64,000 nucleotides of DNA, from contig NC_035440.2 in NCBI RefSeq assembly GCF_002127325.2, forward strand, positions 73,717,819 through 73,781,818, written 5' to 3'. The notes beneath the pieces were generated by a model. That model did no database searches, was not told the origin of the DNA, and worked only from the letters and a program-made list of their open reading frames with translations. Position numbers and translations under genes: made by a program. The stretch is from Helianthus annuus (lineage: Eukaryota > Streptophyta > Magnoliopsida > Asterales > Asteraceae). The stretch's first letter is position 1, and each line of letters begins with the position of its first letter. Shown piece by piece: positions 1 through 9,669 of the stretch.

Positions 1-1619
1 TGCCTTGGCTGTGTGAACTCACCTTGGATTGCTCGGCAGATACACAAAGAGTACAGATAAGCTAGTAAATGGTCAACCACGTCCTATCATGGTTATAATA
101 CAAGTCAGGTTTTGACTAAGGTAATGCACGTATGTGTCACATAAGATAGCATATAGGAACCACACACGGATCATGGCAAATACGTAACCTCATGTTCAAC
201 AGTTATATTATAATCAAGATTGGGCTCGCACAAGCCCAGCCGTCTTGTGCGATCCATCATATGTTCCCCAAACATACCCGGCCCAAATATTAAACCCATC
301 AGAAAGTGGCCCAACAGATAACAAATTAAACATAAAAGGTCTCGGCCCAACAACCCGTGGTGCTCTTGTGCGGTCGGACGGTCTTGTGCGATCCGATCGG
401 GTTGTGCGCTTGTGACCCGGGCTTCAAGGCCCATCCGTATGTAAACATTCAGCATGCATGAGCGGCCCAAAAGCTATCAAGGAATACAACTTGTGCGATT
501 TAATTAACTTGTGCGACCCGGTTAGGTTGTGCGACTGACCAGCCCAACCCAACATGCCCTCGGCCCAATAGTTAGTCACTAATATAACTTGTGCGGTCCA
601 GAGGGTTCTTGTACGATCTGGTTAAGCTTGTGCGAATGAGCCCCTTATGCGACCAAGAGGTGTCGTGTGCGATTAGTTCAATATCCGATTATTAAGCCAT
701 TCGGTTACAATTCATTTAACAGTTCCCTTAATTACATTCTATCAATTAATACAATTCCAACAAACCAGTTTACACAAACTCGATCAAACAGGGATTTTGA
801 GCATCGATTCTTATGAACCCTAATCTTGATTCAAATCATAGCAATAACTAACAACTCAAAACATTTAACATCTAATACTAGCTTCGAGTTCTAGCTACCG
901 AACATGTGAACAATATCCAACCGTATAACATTACACAATAGCCGATCCATCATACATTCATATATATCTGATTCATGTGCAAGCCGATTACGTGAACCTT
1001 ATATATCATTGATTAGCAACATTCAATCTAACATTAGCATACAATAATCTGAATATATAGCATGGTGACCAATTAACATCTCTTAGGTTCATAAATATTT
1101 TCCTACTATCCGATTTCAACATATGTATCATCAATCAATCCTAAGCACATAACATCATTCAACACAACACCAATATCAACACTAACCGATGGAAAGGGGA
1201 GTGGGATTGATCCGTGCACAATAATCTTCGATGAAGGGGAATCCTTGGCTGCCTTCGGTTTGCGAAGAAGAGAGGGAGAATAGCTAGGGTTTCTTGTGTG
1301 AGGGTGTTTTGGTAACAATGATTGGGGGTTACAAACACCCTAATTGATAATCAATCCAAAAGAATGGGCCGAACCCTCAATGGGCTGCCCTAAGGGTCCG
1401 ATTACAAGGAAGTGGCCCAACGGCCTTGTGCGCTTGAGCAATAGTTGTGCGGTTCGGATCATGATGTGCGTTTTGGACCATTACATACATTCATATATTA
1501 CATACACAATATACATACTTACAACATAGCACATAACAAATATATCATTCACTAAGAAAATCATAACGTTTCACATAAGCACATAACGTTACAGGATAGG
1601 TCCAAAGTGCGAGTTGTCA
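1..1619 (-). mobile_element. 3' LTR of a gypsy-type retrotransposon, truncated by the window edge
   Basis: Read on the minus strand, a purine tract and a TG-starting boundary (AGTTGGGGATAATG then TGACAACTCGC) sit at about 1619-1635. This is the layout of a polypurine tract joined to the start of a 3' LTR. The minus-strand stretch just before it (a GGGACGAAATTTC block near 1640-1665) is typical of the end of a gypsy polyprotein region in plants. The LTR therefore runs from 1619 towards position 1 and beyond the window. No believable gene lies inside; the small open frames are random. It contains an array of TTGTGCG motifs, listed separately. The LTR identity is inferred from the boundary, because the other end is not visible. 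Confidence 0.55.
235..670 (+). repeat. TTGTGCG degenerate motif array inside the LTR
   Basis: About a dozen copies of TTGTGCG or one-base variants occur in roughly 430 bases, often followed by ATCC, ACCC or GTCC and spaced 15-50 bases apart. A second short cluster lies at about 1424-1472. The spacing is irregular, so this is a dispersed motif array and not a clean tandem repeat. Confidence 0.6.
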
Positions 1620-1725
1620 CATTATCCCCAACTAATTGGAAATTTCGTCCCGAAATTTGGTATGCACTCACTGAGGAAGCTAGGTAAGTTCAATCGTTCA
1701 CTGGTTTTCCTGGGGTGTCACACTA
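1620..1725 (-). mobile_element. Remnant of the internal 3' end and polypurine tract of the same gypsy element
   Basis: On the minus strand this short piece holds the GGGACGAAATTTC-type block and the GTTGGGG purine tract that precede the LTR start at 1619. Only about 100 bases of the internal region remain before unrelated sequence, so the element is truncated or has been cut by another insertion. Confidence 0.45.
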
Positions 1726-3164
1726 TTCATTTACAACCCTAGTTAAGAACACTCCCTTTATCTATGATGTTGACTTTTAAGGTCAAATGATTTACCATTA
1801 ACATCAAAATTGATACTTTTACTCTAATCTTTTCTGGACAAAATGCAAAATAAATCCACCATTAGAGTAACCATCATTAACAAAACAATGTTGGCATAAA
1901 TTAACCATAAAACCCATACGAATTCCCCACTTGAAAAACCTTAAAATTTGACCTTGTATATAGCTTCTTTAAAACAAAACAAAACAAAATTCAATAGAAA
2001 CAAAAAGTAAAAACTTTAAGCATCAAGAAATCAAGATTACCTTGTGTGAAAGCAAACATCTTTCCATCATATGATCCAAACCCCATCCCAGAACTAAATG
2101 CTGAAAGTCAATTTTTGCAATAAAATGAAAAAAAAACATAAGCAAAAATTTAATAAAAATAAACAGAAGCAATTTATATATTCAAATTGAAGAAATTTGA
2201 ATGTCTAACCTTGTAATGAAGATTTGGGTGCTCTTTGTTTCTTGAAATGAACATAATTTCCACTGAAGTTGTGTAATTTACATGTGAAGAACATCAATGA
2301 GTAGGTGGGTCGACAATAGTGAATAATGAAATTTGGTACTATGAAACCCTAATTACAGCTTTAGGTATAATAGATCGATTAAACTAGGGGAAAATGGTGT
2401 GAACCTGATTGACATGAGGATAATGAGATGAAATTAAACTGGTCGCATTTATAAACTCCGCTCTTTCACCGAAGAACACACGATTTCATCCGGCCACTTT
2501 TTTTAGTGCGGAGTGTACTCAGAGAAGAAGATTTAGGGAAGCTTAAATTACAAAAAAAGCTACAAAATTTCATAAAACTACACAAACATCTCAATTCAAC
2601 TGTAGGGTTTACCTGATTGGCATGAGGATAATGAGGCTACGGTGGTGGTGACAACGCCATTTTCCGACGAACTGGAACTGAACTGAGAGAGAGGTCTGGA
2701 TTTGAGAGAGAGAAAGTGAGTTTTCGAGAGAGAGATTTGAGTTGATTAAGCTCTCAAAGAAATTAAAAAGAACTTTTTATACATATATGGTTTGAATTTT
2801 GAATCTAGAGCCAAAATTTTGAAATTGGCCAGAGGTTGGAATTTGGAATGGAGAGCAGAGGTTTGAATTTTGTATAGATTGTGGACCAGGTTTGAAATTT
2901 GGAGAGTAGAGGTTGGAATTTGAATGTGGGCAGAGCTTGAATGTGGGCCAGACCTTTGAAATTTGAAAGTGGGGCAGTGGTTTGATGGCAGATGTTTGAA
3001 TTTTAAATGTATTTTAAACTAAGCTTTATGATGTCACTATGCTCCCTCTATGGCTGCCACCTCATCGTTGATGACATAAGAAAAGCATTGTTGGACAGCC
3101 TCTCTGGCTGCCACATCAGCTTTTCTTATGTTATTGAGATTTCTCCTTTTATATAAAGTATAGA
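1726..3164. other. AT-rich stretch without an intact gene
   Basis: Apart from the exon-like fragments, this stretch has no coding region I can support. From about 2790 to 3010 it holds degenerate repeats of the type GAGGTTTGAATTTTG. At 3080-3150 there is an inverted repeat (TGACATAAGAAAAGC facing GCTTTTCTTATGTTA) able to form a hairpin, possibly the end of an unrecognised element. Confidence 0.4.
2041..2700 (-). pseudogene. Exon-like fragments of an unidentified gene, broken
   Basis: On the minus strand a 60-base segment (2100 down to 2041) is bounded by an acceptor-like GACTTTCAG and a donor-like AAG/GTAATC, and is open in one frame with a Gly/Phe/Ser-rich reading. Further upstream on that strand a CT-rich leader (2760-2670) leads to an ATG at 2660. 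Its frame stops after seven codons (TAG at 2639-2637), and a CAATCAG/GTAAAC donor-like junction follows at 2613. A related CTCATTATCCTCATG block with another CAATCAG/GT junction recurs near 2398-2425. This looks like the 5' part of a spliced gene captured by a transposon or decayed in place. I do not recognise the gene, and the splice sites are only matched by eye. Confidence 0.3.
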
Positions 3165-3174
3165 TAGATATTAA

Positions 3175-4040
3175 GGGAGAGGATCATGAGAAAACTAGAT
3201 ATAAATGAGAAAACTAGAAAACTAACTAAAATCCACTAAAAAGGAGGGGGAGGGAGACTTTTACTGAAGGAGGGGGGACTTTTAATGAAGGAGGGGTAAA
3301 ATTGGAAAAAAAATATATAACTTTTCAAACATTTCCCATTTCTCATTTCTCCATACGTTATCATTTTAAAACAAAAATGGCACCATAAGATCACAAATTT
3401 TCTTATCTTTCATTTAAGTATATTCGAGCATATTTTTTATGACATAAAAAAAGATTTATCGTGTCGTCTTGTTTTCAACACTATTATTATAGTAGTGCAC
3501 ATGTGCAATATAACATGTACTACAATTGCATTACATGCTTAAAATTAGCTTTTTGAGTCTAGTTTAGCTTTTAGGGTTAGTTTTTTTTGGAGGTTTAGGA
3601 TTAGGATTAGATTTTTGGGTGTGAGGGGAGGGGGGTTTAGGTTTTTTGGGGGGGGGGTGGGTGGGGGGGTTTAGGTTTTTTTCGGGTTTATGTTTAGGGT
3701 TTAGTTTTAGGTTTTTGGGGGTGGGGGGTTTAGGTTTTTGGGGGTGGGGGGTTAGGCTTTTGGTGGGAGGGTGAATTTAGGTTTTTGGGGGGTGGGGGTG
3801 GGGGGGGTTAGGTTTTTGGGGGGTGTCGGTGGGGGGTGGGTTAAGTGGTTTAGGCTTTCCGTATTAGTGCACATGTGCAGTACAACAAAATTTTTTTTTT
3901 TTTTTTGAAAATTTTTTTCCATACATAAAAAGTAGCGATTTTTCTTTAAAAAATTGTAAAAAAAATTGGTATTTTTTTAGGTTTTTTTAGTTAGTTTTTT
4001 GGTTTTCTCATTTAAACTAGTTTTCTCATGATCCATCCCC
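3175..4040. mobile_element. Non-autonomous Mutator-like TIR element (866 bp)
   Basis: The two ends are inverted copies over about 55 bases. The left end carries GGATCATGAGAAAACTAG, and the right end carries its reverse complement shortly before CCATCCCC. The flanks are TAGATATTAA (3165-3174) and TATATATTAA (4041-4050), ten bases with one mismatch, which fits the 9-11 base duplications made by Mutator-like elements. There is no transposase. The centre is a G-rich minisatellite. Confidence 0.65.
3560..3870 (+). repeat. G-rich TTTAGG/GGGGGTGGGG minisatellite
   Basis: Repeated units of the form GTTTAGGTTTTTGGGGGTGG, roughly 20-30 bases long and degenerate, make the plus strand extremely G-rich with many runs of four to nine G. 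The units resemble drifted plant telomere repeats (TTTAGGG) but are not clean copies. Several G-runs per unit make quadruplex formation plausible. Confidence 0.7.
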
Positions 4041-4189
4041 TATATATTAAAAGGTTAATTTTAGATAGAACAAAAAATATTAAAGTTTATATAATTAATC
4101 AAATAATCTGGAAAATATATTTTACCTTAATATTATGGTTTTATGCTTAAAGTCTTAAAAATAATATTAATTAAATAGAAAGAAAGAGT

Positions 4190-4345
4190 AAAATGTCTGG
4201 ATAGTCCCTGTGGTTTGATGAAATTTCACCTTTAGTCCTTAAGTTTTCAAAATTACAGGTATGCTCCCTATGGTTTGCCGATTTGTTACTCAGATAGTCC
4301 CTAACGTAGATGGAGGTTAGTTTTGAATGTTAAGTGTGTGTGAAA
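4190..4345. repeat. Fragment of the GGTCCCTGTGGTTTG dispersed repeat family
   Basis: The stretch has the pattern AGTCCCTGTGGTTTG ... CTCCCTATGGTTTGCC ... TAGTCCCTAACG, the same internal repeat seen in the TIR element in the transporter gene's seventh intron (49320-49600). No matching right end is visible, so it is recorded as a fragment. Confidence 0.5.
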
Positions 4346-5144
4346 TTACAAAGTTACCCTTTCCTTTTGAATTAAAACAAAAATATTAAAATATAAAAAT
4401 GAAATTAAATGAGTAGTGGTGGACCCCACAACTCTTTAAACTCAAATTTTTAATGCCAAACCAGATATGTCGATCTTCCACCACTAATCACACCATTCAT
4501 CACCCCCACCACATCATTCATCACCTTCGGTCAACCCTCTCATGTTTTCCGCCCAACACACCACTCCGGTGAGCGCCAGCAAAATCTTTTTTACTTTGTT
4601 TTGATTTGCCCCCAAACCCTGAACCAAGTGGGTAACGTGAGGTCGTCAGAAAAACAAGTCGAATCTGAAAGCTGCAACATCCATTGAATCTGAAACTTGC
4701 AACAACTTAAAAGTCGAATCCGAACCAGGTGAAGGTCACCGAGTGGTCTGATTTGTCCTGATTTTGCTCTGATTTTGCAGGTGTCAGCTTCTTTTTGGCC
4801 CGATTTTACTCTGATCCAGGTTTGATTTGGCCTGATTTTGTTTTCACATTCGCTGAGTTTCCACATCGGTTGACGTGATTTAGGTGTTCATGATTTGTTC
4901 TTAATTTGGCGATGATGTTCAAATTGTGCATGTGTCGTTTTGGTTTTGTTGTGAAAGATTAACTCTTTGTGGGTGATTTAATGATATCCATGGCTCACCT
5001 GCAGGTTTGGGTTTTTTTAGGAGGTGGTAGTTGATTTTAGGGTGGTGATGGTGGAGAAAGGGTGATAGTGGAGGGTGGTGGTTTCAATGGTGGTGGTAAG
5101 GCAGTTTTAGGAGGTGGTGTGCGGTGGTGGCTGTTGGTGCATAT
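4346..5144. other. Unassigned repeat-like stretch
   Basis: There is no supported gene. It contains a CA/CCACC-rich patch (4470-4560) and a GGTGGTGG-rich patch (5010-5135). The short minus-strand open frames here are low-complexity readings of these patches. Confidence 0.4.
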
Positions 5145-5390
5145 TGTCACACCCAAAAACGTATTGATGAAGTTGGGAGAACGGTGCCAAATGAACACCA
5201 TGATGATGCTCGGTGATGAACAAGATTGATTGATGAAGGTTAACCACACTTGAACACCTTGGAATCACTTGAATGGGCTAAAGTTTTTTTTGGTGGTTTT
5301 GGATGAAGTTACAGAACCAAGAGGGACATGGGTGTTTGAGAAATGAAAGTGTTGTATTTTTCCAAAAGTATTAACTAGTAATATGGTGGG
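5145..5390. mobile_element. Possible LTR start fragment (TGTCACACCCAAAAAC)
   Basis: The sequence TGTCACACCC at 5145 is a common LTR start in this genome type, and the following DNA is interrupted at 5396 by the solo LTR. Its continuation would be 8945-9235 and 27306-27608. No matching LTR end could be placed, so this is tentative. Confidence 0.25.
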
Positions 5391-5395
5391 TTTAA

Positions 5396-8300
5396 TGTCA
5401 CACCCCGATTTCCACGTGTCACCGGTGGGCCCGGTGTGGGGTACAGTGACGTAGTTGGCATCGTCATAGACAATCAACACAATATAATAATGAACAGCGG
5501 AAGCAGAATAGAAACATTTCAACTTTTAAATAAAGTGTAATAATAAATATCACAGTAGTTGAAATGGATCCACAGGCGGATCAAATAAAATAAGAATAAA
5601 ATAGTTCAACAGATATATGTCGTCCGAGCTTGCGAGACTATAGTGGACGCTCTTAGGAAACAACCAGCCTAATTCCGTATAGTACCTGCACTTAATCTTT
5701 TGGGAAAAATACGTCAGTTTACACTGGTAAATACAAGTCGACTGACTCATTTTGAAAATGATTGAAAATTTATTTAAATGCACAAGGCATAAATATTTTT
5801 ATTAACTTGGGATAATTATATCATATAAACTTGTGAACGAATTACATGCACTTATATCTCTGGTGGCCCGGGATCTACTGTCCGGGCTAGAGATTTAATT
5901 GACACACCACATCAAAGAGTTATACACGACGGGTGTACGCCTACACCCCGTGCTCTGGTCGTGGCCATCTCGTAAGATAATGCCAAGGATATCCGGGACA
6001 TGGTCAATAACCCCCCAAAGCCTTTAAGTAAGACAAGACTGTTTAAACGAAATCACACAAGCTATTCAAGACTGTACACCCATAGGGCGCAGGACTTGTG
6101 CGCCCGATCAAGCGGTATTTTAAATACCGTACCCCAAGCCCGTATAGGGAAAATAAGTCAAAATGTATTTACCTGAGCAAGTATAAGTCACAAACGATAA
6201 GTGGTGGTAGCTTTTACCGGGCCTCCTAATCTGGAACAAAGGTTTATAATTAACCTATTAGATTCCTAACGGGTCTTTTATTCAAGCCTAAGCTTTGACC
6301 GGTTAGTTTTAAGAATGATACGGTTTACGCACGATTAAGCGAAGGACCGGATAGAATGTGATTTAGACCCGACAAGTTTGAATACTTGTATAATATGGGT
6401 ATACTAAATACATTCTGGATTTTGAAATAAAAATGATGACGTTTGACCCGGTTCGGTCAATTTACGCAAACTAGTTACGTAAACCGAACCGAACGCAATA
6501 AGGGCGATACGGGTAGCCAAATGATTCAAATGCAAGTTCCCTGAAGTAATATGCTTAGAATATGATATTATATCAGTAAGTTATGTTCTATATTGCCCGG
6601 AATAGTTTTAAACCCAATTTATGCCTTAGAAGGGCATTTTGGTCATTTAAAAGATAATAAAAGGGTAAAATTAGAAATCTGAGTTTCGGGTCTGGTTCAT
6701 ACAGTAAATATACTTAATATAACATATTATATCAGTAGGGTATGACCCATATACCAAATTTATCATTTAAAACTAAACTATGCACCGTAGGGGCAATTTA
6801 GTAATTTCTCAAGGGCTAAAAATGCCAAAACTGGAAACCTGAGTTCAAAATATTATACTTACTGTTTTTATATGAAAATATGCTAAACACATCAGTAGGT
6901 ATAGGTCTTATATGTTCAAAACAAGTATAACGCTTACTATGCGCTTAAAACGCTAAATATGCGATTTAAGGGCGTTTTCGGGTTTTCAAATTAAATCTGA
7001 GATTTTTATATTTCCAGAATACTTAAAATAATTTATTCATCATATAAAATCAGTAGAAAAAGGTTTCGGGTCAAACGGATGTGTAAAACTCATTTTATGG
7101 CTAAAACGGTCAAAACCGACATAAGCCGAAATGACTAGGTGATCTAGGATCCGTTCAGCCAAAAATTAATTAAAAATCATCAAAATTCCCAGAATATTAT
7201 AATATATCAGTTGGTAAAAAGTTTTGTACCAAAACGTGGCCAGAAACGGGTTCTACGCAAAAAGGACCGTTTATGTAAATTTATAATATAGTTTTACGCT
7301 AATGGCCATAACTCACAATCTGGACCACCAACTGATCCGAAATTTTCGGTGCAAGTTCATATATTAAAAATAAAGATTTTTATCCTTTCACTTTTCCAAA
7401 AATCCCGTTTTAAATCAAAAAGGGCAAAATAGTCAACTTTATGCATAAACCGGAACATGCATTCGAATAGGCTAAGCATAGACTCAATCAAAGAAAATTC
7501 CAGCAAGTTTAACTAAAATAAAAATAGTCAAAAATACTTTCCAATACAGATCTCGAACATGCATGTACGAATCCGAATCGATAGTCTACGAAATAATCGT
7601 TTTACAAGACTTTCGGTTCCGATTCGTGGCTATACTATAGATTGTCGGGTTGATGATGATTAAAACACATTCTTATATATATTACAAGTTATTTTTAATG
7701 ATCAATCAGGTTGCATGTCATCTATATCATTAATCATGTCATTTTTCACAAAAATCGCTTCTGTTGACTTTTTAGAAATAGGTTTGACTCGACATTAAGC
7801 ATGCATGTAGTGGGAATCAGTTAGTACCCTTTAGAGGGTTTGTTTCCCACATAAATACCAATCTATAACAAGTTTCAATTCGAGAAATGACTGAAAGAAA
7901 TCCGTTTAATCAGAAAGTCAAAGGTTATGAACACCCAGTTTGACTTTTACTAATAATCAAAGCAAAAACGGATTAAAGAACGAATTGAAGGCTTACAAGA
8001 GTCCTATAGATGTTTAGTGAACACTAGGAGTCGGCCTTGTTGATCAGATTTCCTCCAGAAAGCTTGCCTTGAGAGTTCTTGAGAGCTCTTGTGAGAATGT
8101 GTTCTTGATCAATTGCAAATGTCCAAGAAAATGATCAATAATCTGATTTAAAGGTACAAATTCGAGGTTCCTGTAGTAGTAGCCATGCATGGCTCTTAAT
8201 TGGTGCAATTGGAGGTGCAAATGAGCTGTATAACACTTAAAATCGGACCCAAACCATCCATATTTGCGAATTCTGTCGCTGGGCAACCCACGCGGCCCGC

Positions 8301-8939
8301 TTGGGCCTTCCCAGGCGGGTCGCCTGACCCTGGTTCAGCCAAAACAAGTTTCAAACTTGGCAGCTTTGACCCCTGAACTTGTACGCGATGTTTCGGCTAC
8401 TTTTCTCGACCCGTAAACCCCCAAACTTGGTTTTTAAGAACCTTAGGACTTTTACCAACATGGTAATGCCCTCGGATAACTTTGCGCTCAACCGAAAAGC
8501 CATGAAATTCGACGTTGACGCTTTTAGTCCCTTAAGTACGGTTTTGGCCATAACTTTCTCATACGTTGACGAAACTTCATGAAATTTTTACCACATATTC
8601 TAGTGAGTATATTTTAGCTATACAAAGCTTCGGGTCTGCCAAAAGTTCACTCAGAGGTATAAATTAAACATGTTGACACTTTTGGCCCCTATAGTTTACA
8701 ATACTTCACTTTTGTGCAATTTCCGCGTCGTATGATCCATGAACCATCCGTTAAAGGTTATAAACATTATGTGGGGTTATCATAGAGCCTATTTATCCAT
8801 TGTTGACACTTTGGACCCTTACGTTCCATAGTTTTCACTGTTTGTCACTTTTAGTCCCTCTAAAGTATGTTTTCACATAACGGAACCTTATGACACGTGT
8901 CAAGACATTATTGGACGAATTTTTTTTCGAGGTGTTACA
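5396..8939. mobile_element. Solo LTR, 3.5 kb, of a large-LTR retrotransposon family
   Basis: The unit begins TGTCACACCCCGATTTCC and ends CGAGGTGTTACA, with TTTAA on both sides (5391-5395 and 8940-8944). That is the five-base duplication expected of an LTR element. A related unit at 28174-32428 has the same start, the same end and many shared internal blocks (for example CCTGCACTTA, GGCCGGGTCTTT-like and ACCGGTTAG stretches), also with its own five-base duplication. Neither holds gag or pol, so both are best read as solo LTRs left by recombination between the two LTRs of a full element. An LTR above 3 kb is long for plants. The alternative is a non-autonomous element with short inverted ends. 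Confidence 0.75.
8278..8340. repeat. GC-rich odd-centred palindromes in the solo LTR
   Basis: Within AT-rich DNA there is a short GC-rich patch with GCGGCCCGC (arms of four around one base) and AGGCG-GGT-CGCCT. The related LTR at 28174-32428 has CTTACGG-A-CCGTAAG in the corresponding place. Confidence 0.55.
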
Positions 8940-8944
8940 TTTAA

Positions 8945-9235
8945 ATAGGGTGGTCTTGGGTGTTGAACACTCTTGTTTGCTAACTAACTAGTTATAACCA
9001 TAAGAGAAATTGTTGAGTTAAATCCCAACGTGTAGGAACTAGTTCTCTCAACCCTGACTAAAATTGTTGTTATGCATAATGATGGTGTTGGGTATTTGTT
9101 TGCATGGGGATTAGATCAAGTATGTATGAAATATTAAAGAATAATAAGCATGCATGGAGGGATGTGATAGATCCAAGTTTGACTTTCCTCTTTCCCTTTT
9201 TTTCCTTGGATAACTGTGGGTTCAAGAAGCAAAGA
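8945..9235. other. Flanking DNA between the solo LTR and the copia element
   Basis: There is no gene or recognisable repeat end here. It continues after the copia element at 27306, as shown by the AATGG duplication that flanks that element. Confidence 0.4.
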
Positions 9236-9240
9236 AATGG

Positions 9241-9405
9241 TATTAGAGTATACAGAGGTGGTTAGGTAGTTAGAGCATGTGAGTTAGTTGAGTTAGTTAG
9301 CATGATTAGTTGTATAGTTGTTCTCCTATATATAGAGGTGCTTGTATTGATATTCTTCCCACTTTTGATATGAGATTGAGTTTCTTGAGCTTGATATTCT
9401 CTTTA
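9241..9405 (+). repeat. 5' LTR of the copia element
   Basis: It begins TATTAGAGTATACAGAGG and ends TATTCTCTTTA, followed directly by the primer-binding site. It matches 27136-27300 over all 165 bases with about three substitutions. A TATATATAG stretch near 9331 could serve as a TATA box. Confidence 0.93.
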
Positions 9406-9417
9406 TGGTATCAGAGC
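9406..9417 (+). promoter_or_regulatory. Primer-binding site for initiator tRNA-Met (copia)
   Basis: TGGTATCAGAGC, complementary to the 3' end of plant initiator tRNA-Met, lies directly against the end of the 5' LTR. It marks where minus-strand DNA synthesis starts. Confidence 0.92.
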
Positions 9418-9669
9418 ATATGCTCTTGATCCTGATGGCTTGATTCCGGCAGACTGTTACATCTCCGGCGAAAATTCCGGCCATTCTCCATTATTTCTGA
9501 TCTGCTTCATTCTGATTTCTTTCTAAATCTCATTTCTTCATTCTGATTCTTCATCGATCTTCAAATCTTCATTATTTCCGTTCTTATTCTTTCTTTTCGA
9601 TCTGTTCATTCTATTGTTCTTCATCAATCTTCAAATCTGTTCCAATAACTATCGAATCAACAAAGTATT

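Noticed and set aside
171..470. 99-codon minus-strand frame
   Set aside because: It lies in the LTR over the TTGTGCG array, has no recognisable domain and no reason to be translated.
235..670. CRISPR-like spacing of TTGTGCG repeats
   Set aside because: Repeats are only seven bases and irregularly spaced, and the DNA is plant nuclear.
3560..3870. True interstitial telomere
   Set aside because: Units are too degenerate and the tract is bounded inside a TIR element.
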